Shown here: positions 31,062-42,300 of the stretch, in pieces
How the letters are laid out: each line of letters starts with the position of its first letter
How positions within the stretch are numbered: position 1 is the first letter of the stretch
DNA from: Aplysia californica
Taxonomy: Eukaryota; Mollusca; Gastropoda; Aplysiida; Aplysiidae
Direction of reading: 5' to 3'
NCBI RefSeq assembly: GCF_000002075.1
Contig: NW_004797643.1
Span: forward strand, 71,946-135,945
DNA: 64,000 bases
Program-made: the position numbers and the translations under genes
Notes under the pieces: model-generated
What the model was told of the DNA's origin: nothing
Seen by the model: the letters and a program-made list of their open reading frames with translations, nothing else
Database searches by the model: none

Positions 31062-31775
31062 AAGGCCACCTCTATTCTCACCCCGGGTGAGAATAGTGCA
31101 GGCGAGTCTTTTGGCTATTCTTACCCGGTGCGCGTTCACCGTTATAGCCTAGATCTAGGCCAACGAATTTTGCGTTCACCTTAAACCACAGAATTCTACA
31201 CTGGGATAAAAGAAAAATTGTAGAATTCTGTGCCGTGAACAAACGTTTCATTACTACTGTTAGCCTACTAAAAGCGTACAATTTTGTCTGTGGGCAGTAC
31301 GAGAGAGAGAGAAAGAGAGAGAGAGAGAGGAGTAGCACGAGAACTTCCGGGCAAAACAAAATGGCGACCCGCGTAGTTTGGCTCGATTCGAAAAGTTAAA
31401 CAGCAGTAACATCTTTGTAGACGACCAAATTAATTTACTTTTGTGTTTTAACATCATTTTAAAACTTTGTTTTGGTCAATTTGATCGTCCACACCGATAG
31501 ACAGTATTCAGAAAGAGACAGAGAGAGAGAAGAGGGGAGGAGTAGATCTTGCGAGAACTTCAGAGCAAAACAAAATGGCGACCCCCGTAGTTCGGCTCGA
31601 TTCGAAAAGTGAAATAGCCATAGCATCTTTGTAGTCGATAAAATTAGCTTACTTTTGTGCTATACGTAATCTTTTCTTTGCCTTTATCCATTTGATCATC
31701 CACATCGATAGAAAGTATTCCGAAATTAGGAAAAACAGGTCTTGTTTCACCCCGGGTGAGAATAGCCACTTCCTT
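31062..31775. mobile_element. Element bounded by CTATTCTCACCC palindromes
   Basis: Near-palindromes built of CTATTCTCACCC and GGGTGAGAATAG occur at 31072-31096 and 31746-31766, each beside a GGCCACC or CCACTTCC motif. Inside is a tandem duplication (31290-31490, 31520-31690). Similar palindromes occur at 35704 and 36480. Boundaries are approximate. Confidence 0.5.
31290..31690 (+). repeat. Tandem duplication carrying AAAATGGCGACC
   Basis: Two units of about 200 bp, each GAGA-rich, then GAGAACTTC...CAAAACAAAATGGCGACC and GGCTCGATTCGAAAAGT. The first unit has an ETS-like ACTTCCGG. Confidence 0.75.
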
Positions 31776-31999
31776 TTATGTCCAATTAGTAGGAGCTGGA
31801 GAATTGCCGACGAAAACGAAGCCCCTCGCGGTCGGAATGCGGGGTCAGCCGGTTGAAAAATTGACATGGGTGCATTCAAATGCTTCGCGGAACGAGGGGT
31901 GATTAAATATCGTCTTTTCATTGGCGGAGAACTGTAGAGTTTTAAACGGGCTTTCCCGTGGTATGTATTTGGCCTTTGGCGTCTAAATAGAAAGCTTTT

Positions 32000-32690
32000 A
32001 AAAATACTGTCAAAATGTTTAAAGATCACTTTACATAATTTGTAAAATACCGGCTTAAAAAATATATCAAATAAAAGATCAGCTCATTTTCTATTAGAAT
32101 AAAGTAATCAAATTGGAATTATTTTTCATCAATCCGTCCGCGAGACTTAGAAAGCATGTGACCCCGCACGTGGGATACACTACAATATAAGCCGACTCTC
32201 TCGCCGCGGGGCCCAGTACGGCGCCGGCGGGGTCAACGCTCAGTGTTTTTGTCAAAATAACGACAGATCATCGTGTTTGAGGCGATAAAATACTGATTTG
32301 TAATGATCTCACAGTCTTGAAAAAAATTAGGCTCCATATATTTGTTATAGTGATTGTACTCTGTTAATGTGGAGATGTTTAGTGCTCTTGGTACTCTTTT
32401 ATTGTCTGTCAAACATGGGGTTGCAGCCAGTGACTGACTCTAACAAATTTGATCAAATTTTAAACAACTACCATTTTCTAAAAAATTGACTGAGAGGTTA
32501 AAGAATGGTACCAAAATGCTCAGTGGATATATAGGCCTTTCAAATGGAACTGATAAATTTGGCATACAGCTACTTTAAAAATTTAGTTTCTGGTACCTAG
32601 AGATATCCAGTAGCGATGGGTGAACCAGAATTTGAAATTTGCTCACGTCTGCACCAACGTTGTTGCTATGTGTCAATAAAAGAAATCAAA
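32000..32690. other. Intergenic, no gene seen
   Basis: A GC-rich patch at 32155-32235 (CCGCGGGGCCCAGTACGGCG) stands out; otherwise AT-rich. Confidence 0.35.
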
Positions 32691-32696
32691 GAGAGG

Positions 32697-32825
<129 letters not shown>

Positions 32826-32829
32826 TGTG

Positions 32830-33940
32830 AAAAACAGACGGAAAGGAAGTGAGAAAGAAAGTAAAAAAGTAAGAAGGAGCGGAAGAGAGAGAGGGAGACA
32901 AAGTGTGAGTTTGTGTGTGTGTGTGTTAGAGAGAGAGATGGGGGCCGGGGGCTTGAGAGAAAGAGATGAATAAATTTACACAAAGGGAATGTTTTGGAGA
33001 AAAATGAGTAGGATAATAGTGTGTGTGTTCAGGCGCATTCTGCGGGCAGACGTGAGTACATTTTTAAGCTTTGCGACCTAAAATAAATAGGCCCCTAAGC
33101 CCCATTTAATGACGCTCGTAAACACTGGAAAATTACTCACTTTTGCATGAGAGAACACGCCTGAGCATGCACTCAGTCTTGGTAGCGCGCAAGACGCAAG
33201 ATCAACTCACATTCAGTGACAATAAAAGAAAGGAAAAAGAAGACAGCTTGGAAAAGGTAGATGAAAAGCAAAGCAAACTATTGTAGAGACTTGACATAAC
33301 GTGGGGTTGTGAACTAAGCACAGACGAATTAAAGTTTATTTGCAAGCGCATTACATATTATACGCCTGTCCACATTAATAATAAAACAACATTAGTATAA
33401 CTGGACTGCTTTTGCGCGCAGGTGTCGTGTAGCTATAGTGCGGTAAAAAATTCGGGGGGCAAATTTTCCTCAAATATCTCTTTAACGGGAGAATCAATGT
33501 CACCCATACTTTGCACAGCAGTTTGTATAAAAAAATGTCATAACTGAATCATATTTTTACACAACAATTGAGGCTCGATCAAAAAAATGTTCTTCATAAA
33601 TTTATATAAAATACTAGGCATATAAATCTCCATCACGCGAAAAATGTGATTGTTCATAGCACTTCTCGCACACATTTTGCATACGCATATTATATGGCCT
33701 ACGTCATAGCTCGCCAATGACACTTTTTTGTGGCAAAACTTCGTACAAAAATGTTTTTATAATATTATAATGAACACATTCTCTTTACACTAAAGGTTTC
33801 CTAAACATACGTTCAATAAGCATGCATGCTATTGCGATTGGAAAAAAATAACAGACTTGCTTTTAAAAGCGATATTATCGGAGCTGTAAAATTTTAAAAA
33901 TTTGTAGAAACAATCGACGGGGATTTTTTATTTGTACTTA
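32830..33940. other. Intergenic, no gene seen
   Basis: GA/GT-rich remnant to 32940, then AT-rich DNA with short frames. Confidence 0.4.
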
Positions 33941-33944
33941 TTAA

Positions 33945-34341
33945 CTCACTTCAGACGGTTCACACAACAGTTGCGTGACCCCCCGCCGCGACGGTTTCCA
34001 CAAGCCCTGCGTGACCAACTTTGGAATTTTTTTTTCGCTCTACAAATCACACGCATTATTTTATTTTTGTTGTTGTTTTGAATTTCATTCTACCTGTCAC
34101 GTCTCTGGAAATTTTTAGGAAAATAAAATTCATGCCAATTTTTTAAAAATCATACAAATTAAAGTATTAGACTTACACAACTTTAGTTTTTTGTATTTGA
34201 TTAAGCTTGAATGTTACTTTACTGTGTCAAAACATAATTACAATAGGGTAATTCTGAGAGTTGTGGTGATTTATTGAAATATTCCCGAAAACGCCAGTCT
34301 TCAACGCTTGTGACTGGTGAAAGGGCCCAGTAGTAAGTGAG
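33945..34341. mobile_element. TTAA-flanked MITE, CTCACT-type ends, internally deleted copy
   Basis: TTAA at 33941-33944 and 34342-34345; left end CTCACTTCAGACGG, right end GTAGTAAGTGAG. Shares the terminal ~130 and ~270 bp with 53422-54345 but lacks the ~520-bp middle. Confidence 0.85.
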
Positions 34342-34922
34342 TTAAGGAATTTTCTAGAATACAGTGTGAAGGAGTTTGAAAAAATATTCACCTGTTAAGA
34401 CCAATTGATATCAGTCACTGTGCAAAAGTTGGAGAATCTATGTTCGATAGGTAAGGCGATATTTCACAATAAGTTGCGCCATGCATTTTTGACCACACTA
34501 TAGGCGTAAATTGGTATACTATGAATTTTATTTGTACTCGTAACTCATATTCCACGCAAGGAGTTACTTGATTCATGATCTCTTCTCAATCTAATAGCAT
34601 AATTATACCCTGCCTACCCCATCGTTCGTCCCCACATTTCTCTCTCTCTCTCTCTCTCTCCCTTTCTCTCTTTCACTCTTTGTGTCACGCTGTCTCTTCT
34701 AGCAATCTCCTCATGGTCCCTATTTTTACTTTCCACGAAGTTCTCGCTGAAATCTTCTGCCTTAGTTAGATATTGAAGGGGCACGAAAGCAAATGTCAAA
34801 AGTGACGTATGCGGTCGAAAATGCCTCTTCTTTTCATTATTTTGTCACTTCAACTTTTTTACGGGAATATTTTCATCCCATCCCCCTCTCTCTCTCTTGT
34901 CTCTCTCTCTCTCTCTCTCTCT

Positions 34923-35022
34923 NNNNNNNNNNNNNNNNNNNNNNNNNNNNNNNNNNNNNNNNNNNNNNNNNNNNNNNNNNNNNNNNNNNNNNNNNNNNNN
35001 NNNNNNNNNNNNNNNNNNNNNN
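34923..35022. other. Assembly gap (100 N)
   Basis: Exactly 100 N between a (CT)n tract and the inner edge of an inverted-repeat arm; the true length is unknown. Confidence 0.99.
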
Positions 35023-35330
35023 CTCCTAGTAATAACTCCTTATGTCAGGAGCTTCGTTAAACTGGCCGTTTTCCTCCAGTATTTTTGCAAAGTCCAGATG
35101 CATGGATATCTGTGAACGGTCCCGTAACACCACGCCTTAGGGCGGGTAGGATGTACGGTCCCCTAGTGCTAAACACTATGGGGGCGTACGGTCCCCTTGC
35201 GCCGAGCGCTATTGGGGCGTACGGTCCCCTAACAATAGCCTTTGATGTTTTGCAGTTAGGTTGCATCCCTGCTCTTTGTGAAGTCTATTTCAAATAGTAT
35301 TTAGTCATCAAGACTTCTGGATTTCTTCTC
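35023..35330 (-). repeat. Long inverted repeat, right arm
   Basis: CTCCTAGTAATAACTCCTTA at the gap edge through GGTCCCCTAACAATAGCC is the reverse complement of 30800-31058. Further on, GGTTGCATCCCTGCTCTTTG matches 28985-29015 inverted. Confidence 0.8.
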
Positions 35331-35409
35331 TGGATGTAAACAAATGGATCGTGGACTTAGAGTAACGGAACTACAAGATCACCCAACAAGACAAGCTGAA
35401 GCGGATAAA

Positions 35410-35700
35410 TCTCTGACAATTTCTCTAGATTTTCTAGATCTACATCTAGAAATCTAGATCTAGATCTAGCAAGAGAACGACAACTAATCTAGATCTAGAT
35501 CTAATCTATATACTAAACTAAACGCCAATGGATACTAAACTAAGGTAGGCCTACTACTTAAGAATGTGGGTCTCGTCTGTTTAGACTTGGCAGCATCCAC
35601 ACAGAGTACTGGATATCGATACTGATCTGATGTAAATCGTCGGTATCGATGTTTTATCAGTAGATCTAATCTAGATCTAGATCTAGCCTACAAAAGGCCA
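35410..35700. repeat. TCTAGA/AGATCT-rich cryptic repeat
   Basis: Clusters of TCTAGATCTAGATCTA at 35420-35500 and 35660-35690. The same motif clusters at 23880-23925 and 28850-28890. Confidence 0.8.
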
Positions 35701-35766
35701 CCTTTATTCTCACCCCGGGTGAGACTATACACATACGACTAAACGTAGAACGACGCAAATTATTTT

Positions 35767-36545
35767 TAGGTTTAAGGCGGTCATCTTATGTGGTGTCAAA
35801 CCGGGATACTCCTTCGATCGCGTGACAACATGATCTAAATATGATATAACATAGCCAACCGCATGGCACCATGGATCGTGTATACCTACCTTGGCACGAC
35901 GTTTGGTGCAATGTTTTTCCAGGAGACGTACCGATAATGTGATATAAATATAATGATGCAGTGCTCCAATAATGCTGCTCCTTATGTATTCTGTGCATTG
36001 TGTATTGGGCCCGGGAGGGGGGGGGGGATCTCTTGGAGTATTTACGCAATTTTAGCGCGCTTTATTGCCTTTGCGTTTACTCTGTGTTTCAATTTCAAGC
36101 ATCAACGTTCTTACTGTTCTGAGCATCAACGATCTAAGCGATCTTCTATCTCCAGAGCATGGGCTTTGGCTGACGTGCTGCAGTTAGCTGCAAATGTGAA
36201 ATTTTAGCATGCGAAACACATCGATACGGATAATGGGTCAAGCCACTGTCGCAACATGTCGTTCCATGCGGTATCTCCACAGATCGTGTTGTGTGTAGTG
36301 TAGTAGAGAATCATTGGTAACTCCACGGCTTTTTATAAAAATAGTCTGTGGGTATCCCAGGAAGTGATGGCTTTGCTTTACTAAAAGTAGCAGCGAATCA
36401 GGAAGATGCATCATTCTACGTTTAGTCGCATGTGAATATAACTCATGTATCTCTATTCTCACCTTAACCCATGTCTCGTTATTCTCACCCCCCCTCCGCT
36501 GGTGAGAATAGCTCCCACCCCGGTGTGGGCATGAGGCGATGACTC
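35767..36545. repeat. Copy of the GGCAC/TTTCAAGCATCA repeat segment
   Basis: CAACCGCATGGCACC, TTTCAATTTCAAGCATCAAC and CTGTGGGTATCCCAGGAAGT occur here and again at 38.2-40.4 kb. Ends with a CTCACC...GGTGAGAATAG palindrome at 36480. Confidence 0.65.
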
Positions 36546-36599
36546 CCCCCTGACCTCTCACAGGCCGATAAAATCACGTAGGCCCCTGGTGGCTTACAG

Positions 36600-38200
36600 C
36601 ATGTAGTTGGGAACGAATAATAATAATGCAATTTAAAACATTTTTCGCCTCTTCAGTAAAAAAAAAAAAAAGGCTCACTACCGACGCTACTGAGCGAGGT
36701 GTGGGAGCGGCCGGTGGCCGGACCATTCGTTGTTTACACACTTATCGATGGCAGGCCTCTCACTCTCTGCCTGCACACATTAACTCTTGTCCTGCGTCTA
36801 TGCTTAGATGCGAATCTTATCAGCAACCGATTACGTCGGACATTGCGGGCAGGCCGCGCGGGTTACTCAGTGTGTACTGTTGGCGTACAGCGAGCGCGCC
36901 TGGAAACGTGTGTTTTGGCCATGAATACTGTGGGAGTGTGTTAATCGCTTTCTATATAAAGTGTTACGAACACATGAATAACCCTCTCTCATAAGCTGAT
37001 AAGACATTATGAGTAGTTACGCCCATTCGAATAGCCTTTTCAGACGCTCTGGTTGTTATGAATGACCTGGGGTTCGAAAGGGGATAATATATGTTAATTT
37101 CCAAATGTTTTGCACTCAATTTGTTCTTTTTACCTACACAATGGTATTCAAAATTATCAAACAGGCTTATTCTTTATCAGGTAGTATCATTTCATACAAA
37201 ATCAAGCTCATTTGAAAGATTTTGTATCTATAGAAAAATGAAAGTCTTGTTTCCTGACTATCCTTTCGAGCTCATCATGTCTAAATGGGTCAATTTGTTC
37301 TATAATTTCATTGGACGAACATCTAGAACTACCAACTTGGCTTGTTTTGAATGAGACGTATGCCTCTGTTACGAACCAACGCAGACGGTTTTAGAAGAAG
37401 GCCACAAACGCACACAAACTCAAGCAGACTGACGCACACACACTTGAGCTGCGTGAATGCGGATCCGACGCTGGACCTGAATTGAACGGGAGATGATGCT
37501 CGGCGCGCATGCACTGAGCCAGGGGCCAGACTGACGCCGGACCAGAAAGAAGGCGAGGTGCCAAAATAGGCTTTTCGGGCGACATAAACCCGCCCCCGCA
37601 AAACGAGGGTTAAATTATGGTTCAAGGAACAGAGAGCTTGTACAAGCGTAATGAGACGATAAATGCTCTTGCACGACAGTAGAAGGGTTGTAAATTATTC
37701 AGACCAAGTGGGCGAGGGTGTTAAATCGTATTAACTAGTTTAATAATTAAACAATCCAAGCTCTTTTGTTCATTTTCACTTTTTTTCTTTTATTCTTTCT
37801 TTTTCTTTTCTTTTTTTTTCTTCTTGCCTCCTCTTTCCCCTTCTTCTTTAACATTTGGAGTTTGGAGCCAAAAAAGAGCCAGAGAGCCAAATGAAATTCT
37901 CCAGGCCGAACACAATCCAAAAGAGCCGAATTTCTGAGATTTGGCTCCAAACTGACAACCCTGACTGTGACTATTCGGACACGAACTGTGACGAACATGA
38001 TGCTGTGGAGCATCTGCCCTGACCCCCCCCCCCTGGGTCATGCCCACTAACCTCCGCCTTGATCCCACTAGGGTTATTTCCGGTAAAATGAGGGGCTGAG
38101 AATAGCGAAACATGGGTTATTATAACCACTTCCCCTACAAAATGAGCAGTAAAATTTCACCATGTCTTTAGCAAGGCAAGGGGGCATGGGTAAGGGGGTT
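36600..38200. other. Intergenic, no gene seen
   Basis: A GC-rich frame at 36626-36994 and a pyrimidine-rich stretch at 37775-37850; no domain recognised. Confidence 0.4.
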
Positions 38201-38234
38201 TTGGGCCATGCGATTAAACGGAGAATGACGCAAA

Positions 38235-38940
38235 CTATTTTTAGGTAAGGTGGCCATCTTGTTTGACGTCAGACCGGGATACCCCTCCGATCATGTGACT
38301 ACATATCTAAAAAATACCAGTCATTTCATCACACTGGTGCAGTCAATTCGTCACACTCCAAATCCACAAAGGACGAATGGAGACGGTCATTTCGTAGCAC
38401 ACTTGCAAACATCAAACGCACATTGTCATGGCAATCGCTAATAACGATTTTTGGGGGAGGGTTGGGGTCAGCTACACCGTTCATACATATAAATGTATTG
38501 CCCATATTGGAATCTATCAAGTCAGATCAACAAAGTTTTTAGGTATTATTATTGATGAAATGTGTGATTGGCAAGATCTATTAAAAATAAATTTGCTAAT
38601 AGAAATGTATGGCTGCTTTAGGCTGATCCTCCAAACCTCTACTTGCATAACAATTTGGGAGAGATAATATAAGTGAAGTCATTTCGTCATACATAATTGG
38701 GATGTGGTAAAATGACCGGTTCCCCATCGAAATATAGCCGACCGCATGGCACCAAAGATGGAAGTTCTGATGGCCGAATGGAACATGCGATTAAATGTAG
38801 AATGAAGCAAACTATTTTAGGTAAGGCTGCCATCTTGTTTAACACCAGACCAGGATATCCGTCCTATCACGTGACTACATCTAAATATAGCCAACCGTAT
38901 GTATATCAAGCTTAATCTACCTCTCGCTGTTGGAAGTTTT
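38235..38940. repeat. Diverged copies of the GCCATCTTGTTT repeat
   Basis: GGCCATCTTGTTTGACGTCA at 38250 and CTGCCATCTTGTTTAACACC at 38826 head two related partial copies (also at 35770). Confidence 0.6.
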
Positions 38941-38942
38941 GA

Positions 38943-40424
38943 TGGCCGAATGGACAGCGTGTCTGTGTTTGAAGTCATATGATTATTTAATGAGCGTGGG
39001 AATGAATCCCAGTTCCGGAAGGTTTTTTTTTTCCCCCATAAATCATAATTTGTTGCTTTGTAGTTCTTTTTCATGTATGTAGTGATGAAGCATGCAAGAG
39101 GGGGGGGGGTAATCCTCCAGCGTCTTTGCGGCTGCTTTCGTGCAGTTTATTGTCTTTGCGTTTACCGTGTTTCAATTTCAAGCATCAGCGTTCTTACTGT
39201 TATGAGCATAACGATCTAAGCAATCTTCCATCATTTCCAAGTACCGGAATTCCGAAATGTTATTAACACACCATAAACACGTTATTCCATGCGGTACCTC
39301 CACGGCCTTCTTAATTGTCTGTGAGTATCCCGGGAAGTGATGACATCACATGACTAAAATTAGCAACCAATCAGGAGGATGCGTCGTTCTACGTTTAATC
39401 GCCTGTCTGAATGGAAAGTGTGTCTGCGTTAGAAGTCAAACAATTATTTTATGAGCATGGGAACGAATCTTGGTCCCGCAGGGGTTTTCTTTTTTCTTTT
39501 TCTTTTTTCTCCTCCTCCCGACTGGCCAACAGTTTTTCCCATAAATTATAATTTGTTGCTTTGTAGTTTTTTTATACATGAAGCTACAGCGAGCACCTAG
39601 AACACCTCTGTGGTTGGCCCAAATACAGATGGCGTATTTCGGCTGTCTATTTTTTGTCGTCTTTAGGGGGTTCCCCGTTGACTCTTGGGTTTCCCTCGCC
39701 AGTAACTGTTGACTAGATCTCGCCGTGTTTGGTTTTTTTTTTTGTGTGTATTAATTTGTGTTATCTTTTATAGACAATCTCAGCAATTCTCATTGCATAA
39801 ATTTACCTTCTCCTCAAAGTTGTACTCAAAAGTGTGTGCACTTACATACACACAAACACATGCACACACGCGCGCACGCACACACAGCCCAAGCAATCGG
39901 CTATGAAACCTAGTGATGTAGCCCATTGCGCGCTAAGCGGCAAAGCGGATCCGCCACGGTGAGATCTATCTACAGCTGGCGAGGGAAGCCCCGGAAGATG
40001 ACAAAAATAGATGGCGGAAATATATTATCTATATTTGGGCCTATCACAGAGGTGCTCGCTGTAGCTTCATGTGTTTTTTATGTATGTAGTGATGAAGCAT
40101 GCAGGAGTGGGGGGGGTAGTCCTCCGGCGTCTTTACGGCAGTTTTCGTGCGGTTTATTGTCTTTCCGTTTACCGTGTTTAAATTTCAAGCATCAGTGTTC
40201 TTACTGTTCTGAGCATCAACGATCTTTGTGATCTTCCATCATGTCCAAGTATCGGAATTCCGAAATGTTATTAACATACCGTAAACGTGTCATTCCATGT
40301 GGTACCTCCACGGCCTTCTTAAAACAGTCTGTGGGTATCCCAGGATGTGATGGCATCACATTCATTACTAAAATTAGCAGCCAATCAGGAAGATGCGTCG
40401 TTCTGCGTTTAATCGCATGTGGTT
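38943..40424. repeat. Tandem segmental duplication, second unit interrupted
   Basis: Unit 1 (38943-39403) and unit 2 (39404-40424) share TTTGTTGCTTTGTAGTT, GTATGTAGTGATGAAGCATG, CAAGTACCGGAATTCCG and CCACGGCCTTCTTAA. Unit 2 carries a 497-bp insertion. Confidence 0.8.
39576..40072. mobile_element. Foldback element with ~110-bp inverted ends, MULE-like
   Basis: Inverted ends ACATGAAGCTACAGCGAGCA / TGCTCGCTGTAGCTTCATGT extend about 110 bp (39576-39690, 39960-40072). The flanks G(T)6-7AT on both sides suggest a 9-10 bp target duplication. Unit 1 of the surrounding duplication gives the empty site. Contains a short CA microsatellite. Confidence 0.8.
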
Positions 40425-40644
40425 TCAGGGGGCAAGTGCCCCTCTGACCTAACAAAAACATGGGGGGTTTCAGGGCCCCCTAAATTTGACCATAATTTGA
40501 TGTTTTGCAATGAAGTTTGATAGACAATCTCTCCATATCGGCTCGCGCATCAAAAAGCAATCGTTTAGAGTCAGAACTAATCGTCTTTGAGGTCAAAACT
40601 AGTATCCCCAAACGGGACTCACATTCTTAAGTAGTACCCGCCAT

Positions 40645-41215
40645 TGGCCGATATTCATAGTAACAGCCATCTTGTTTGATGTCTTTGAGGGATTCCCACT
40701 TTGTCAGTCATGGTGACAACATGACTGCACGACGGCAGCCTGCCGACTCGGATTATTTTCTTTGCAACTTGCAGAACTGTTCAGTTTGGTTGTCTGTGAT
40801 TGTGCAACACCCTTCTCCCGTCCAGATTGATTCTCATGCTGTACACTACGTAAACTGAGAAGAAGAAGACTAAGAGTAGGCCTAGATCTACGTCAATTTG
40901 GATACGAAAACAAGTTCAACCGAAGTTCAACGACGCAGTGCAAATGATGGACGGCTTCTATCCGGTTCGTTTCTTTTAAAGTTTTGTAAGCACAAGAAAT
41001 TAAGCACTTACAAGAGATTGAACTCAATAGGACAGTGAGCTGCAAATGGAGTAGAACTATAAGGGGAAGGAGCTTGGAAACTGCCTGCAAACCGCGCGCT
41101 ACGCAAAATCATCACTATTTTTCGAATCACAATTAGATGATGCGCACCTGTGGCAGGCATCCCCCTTGCGATGTCAAACAAGATGGCTGTTACTATAAAT
41201 ATTGGTGTTTAGTTG
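40645..41215. mobile_element. Foldback element with CATCTTGTTTGA ends
   Basis: ATAGTAACAGCCATCTTGTT near 40663 is inverted as AACAAGATGGCTGTTACTAT near 41180. No ORF of note; boundaries approximate. Confidence 0.6.
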
Positions 41216-42141
41216 TTGTTTTCTAGCTATCCACTTGTCGGGGAATAGTTAAAAGTTCGTTGCAGGAGAAAAATGAAGGAAGTCACATCAGTGGGGACTG
41301 TTCTCCCTGCAAGTGACTTCGTTGAATCCGAACTTGCTCTTGTATGGGCCTGTTGAATCCAAGTTATTTTTGTTCATTTTTATTAATTTAAAAAATGGGG
41401 GAATATAACTCCTATTGTTGAAGCCGAGTTTTCGTTGAATCCGAGTTCCACTGTATTATATCTCTATCCCTTTTTTTGTTCATTTTTATCCTTTTTTTTG
41501 GTTTGTTTTACACGAATATTGACTATAGATATGTCAGTCACAAATTAGCCTAATACTACTAAATTAATTATTTTAAAAGTATGTTATGGTTTTTATTCAA
41601 ACCATATTACGTTAAACCTAATTGTACGGGGGGGGGGGGGGTATTTTTGCCCCCCCACCCCCCCATAATTTGATGTTTGCAATTAAGTTTTGAAATTGTC
41701 TTTAAAAAAAATTAATTAATTTGCAACAGTTTTAGTGGCCATATTTTGTGATCTGCAGCAAACAATATGGCTGGTTGAGCCCCAAAAGTAGTGCATCTGT
41801 GTGCGAGAGTGAAAGCAAAAATTGAGAAGAATATAATATATTGTTTTGATCATTGTTCGTTGTTTTCGTTAAAACTTTTCTTCTCCCCTAGCCTTCTTTC
41901 AAAGGTTTGAACAAAAAAATGTTTAAAATATTGGTCTAAATCTAGTTTTACTTGAAAGTGGGGGGGGGAAAACTCTCTATCCTTTCTTACTCCTTGTTTG
42001 TCTTTACATCTTACCCTGTCTGTACGGAAAAGTACCCATCGGTTTGTATGTGTGTTTGTCTTTGGTTTTGTATAACCATGGAACTTTCATAGTCAGTAGG
42101 ATACATTTAAATAAAACTCTGTGTTTTTAACTTCCTATCAG
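41215..42141. other. Upstream region of OXA1L
   Basis: Holds AT-rich DNA, a poly-G run at 41629-41641 and probably the promoter and non-coding first exon, since the OXA1L start codon sits immediately after an acceptor at 42141. No TATA box assigned. Confidence 0.4.
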
Positions 42142-42300
42142 ATGACGTTTGCACTGGTGACGTGTGCATCGTTCCACTCCGGGAGGAGAGTGGCTAGCCA
42201 AGTACCCGTGTTAGCCGCTCGTTTGTTCAGATGTCACAGACAGACATCAGTAGGAGCTCCTGTGTTGTCAGCGAGGTGGAATAGTTCAAACAGTGCAGCA
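42142..42300 (+). CDS. OXA1L: OXA1L exon with start codon and targeting signal
   Basis: ATG directly follows TTCCTATCAG. Encodes MTFALVTCASFHSGRRVASQ through RWNSSNSAA; donor GCAGCA|GTAAGC, phase 0. Confidence 0.88.

Noticed and set aside
36626-36994. GC-rich open frame of 122 codons
   Set aside because: No domain, no splice context and in repeat-rich DNA near the gap; likely chance.
41292-41455. Short pogo-like element (CAGTGGGGACT ... GAGTTCCACTGTA)
   Set aside because: The right end is convincing but the left end pairs poorly and no target duplication is clear.
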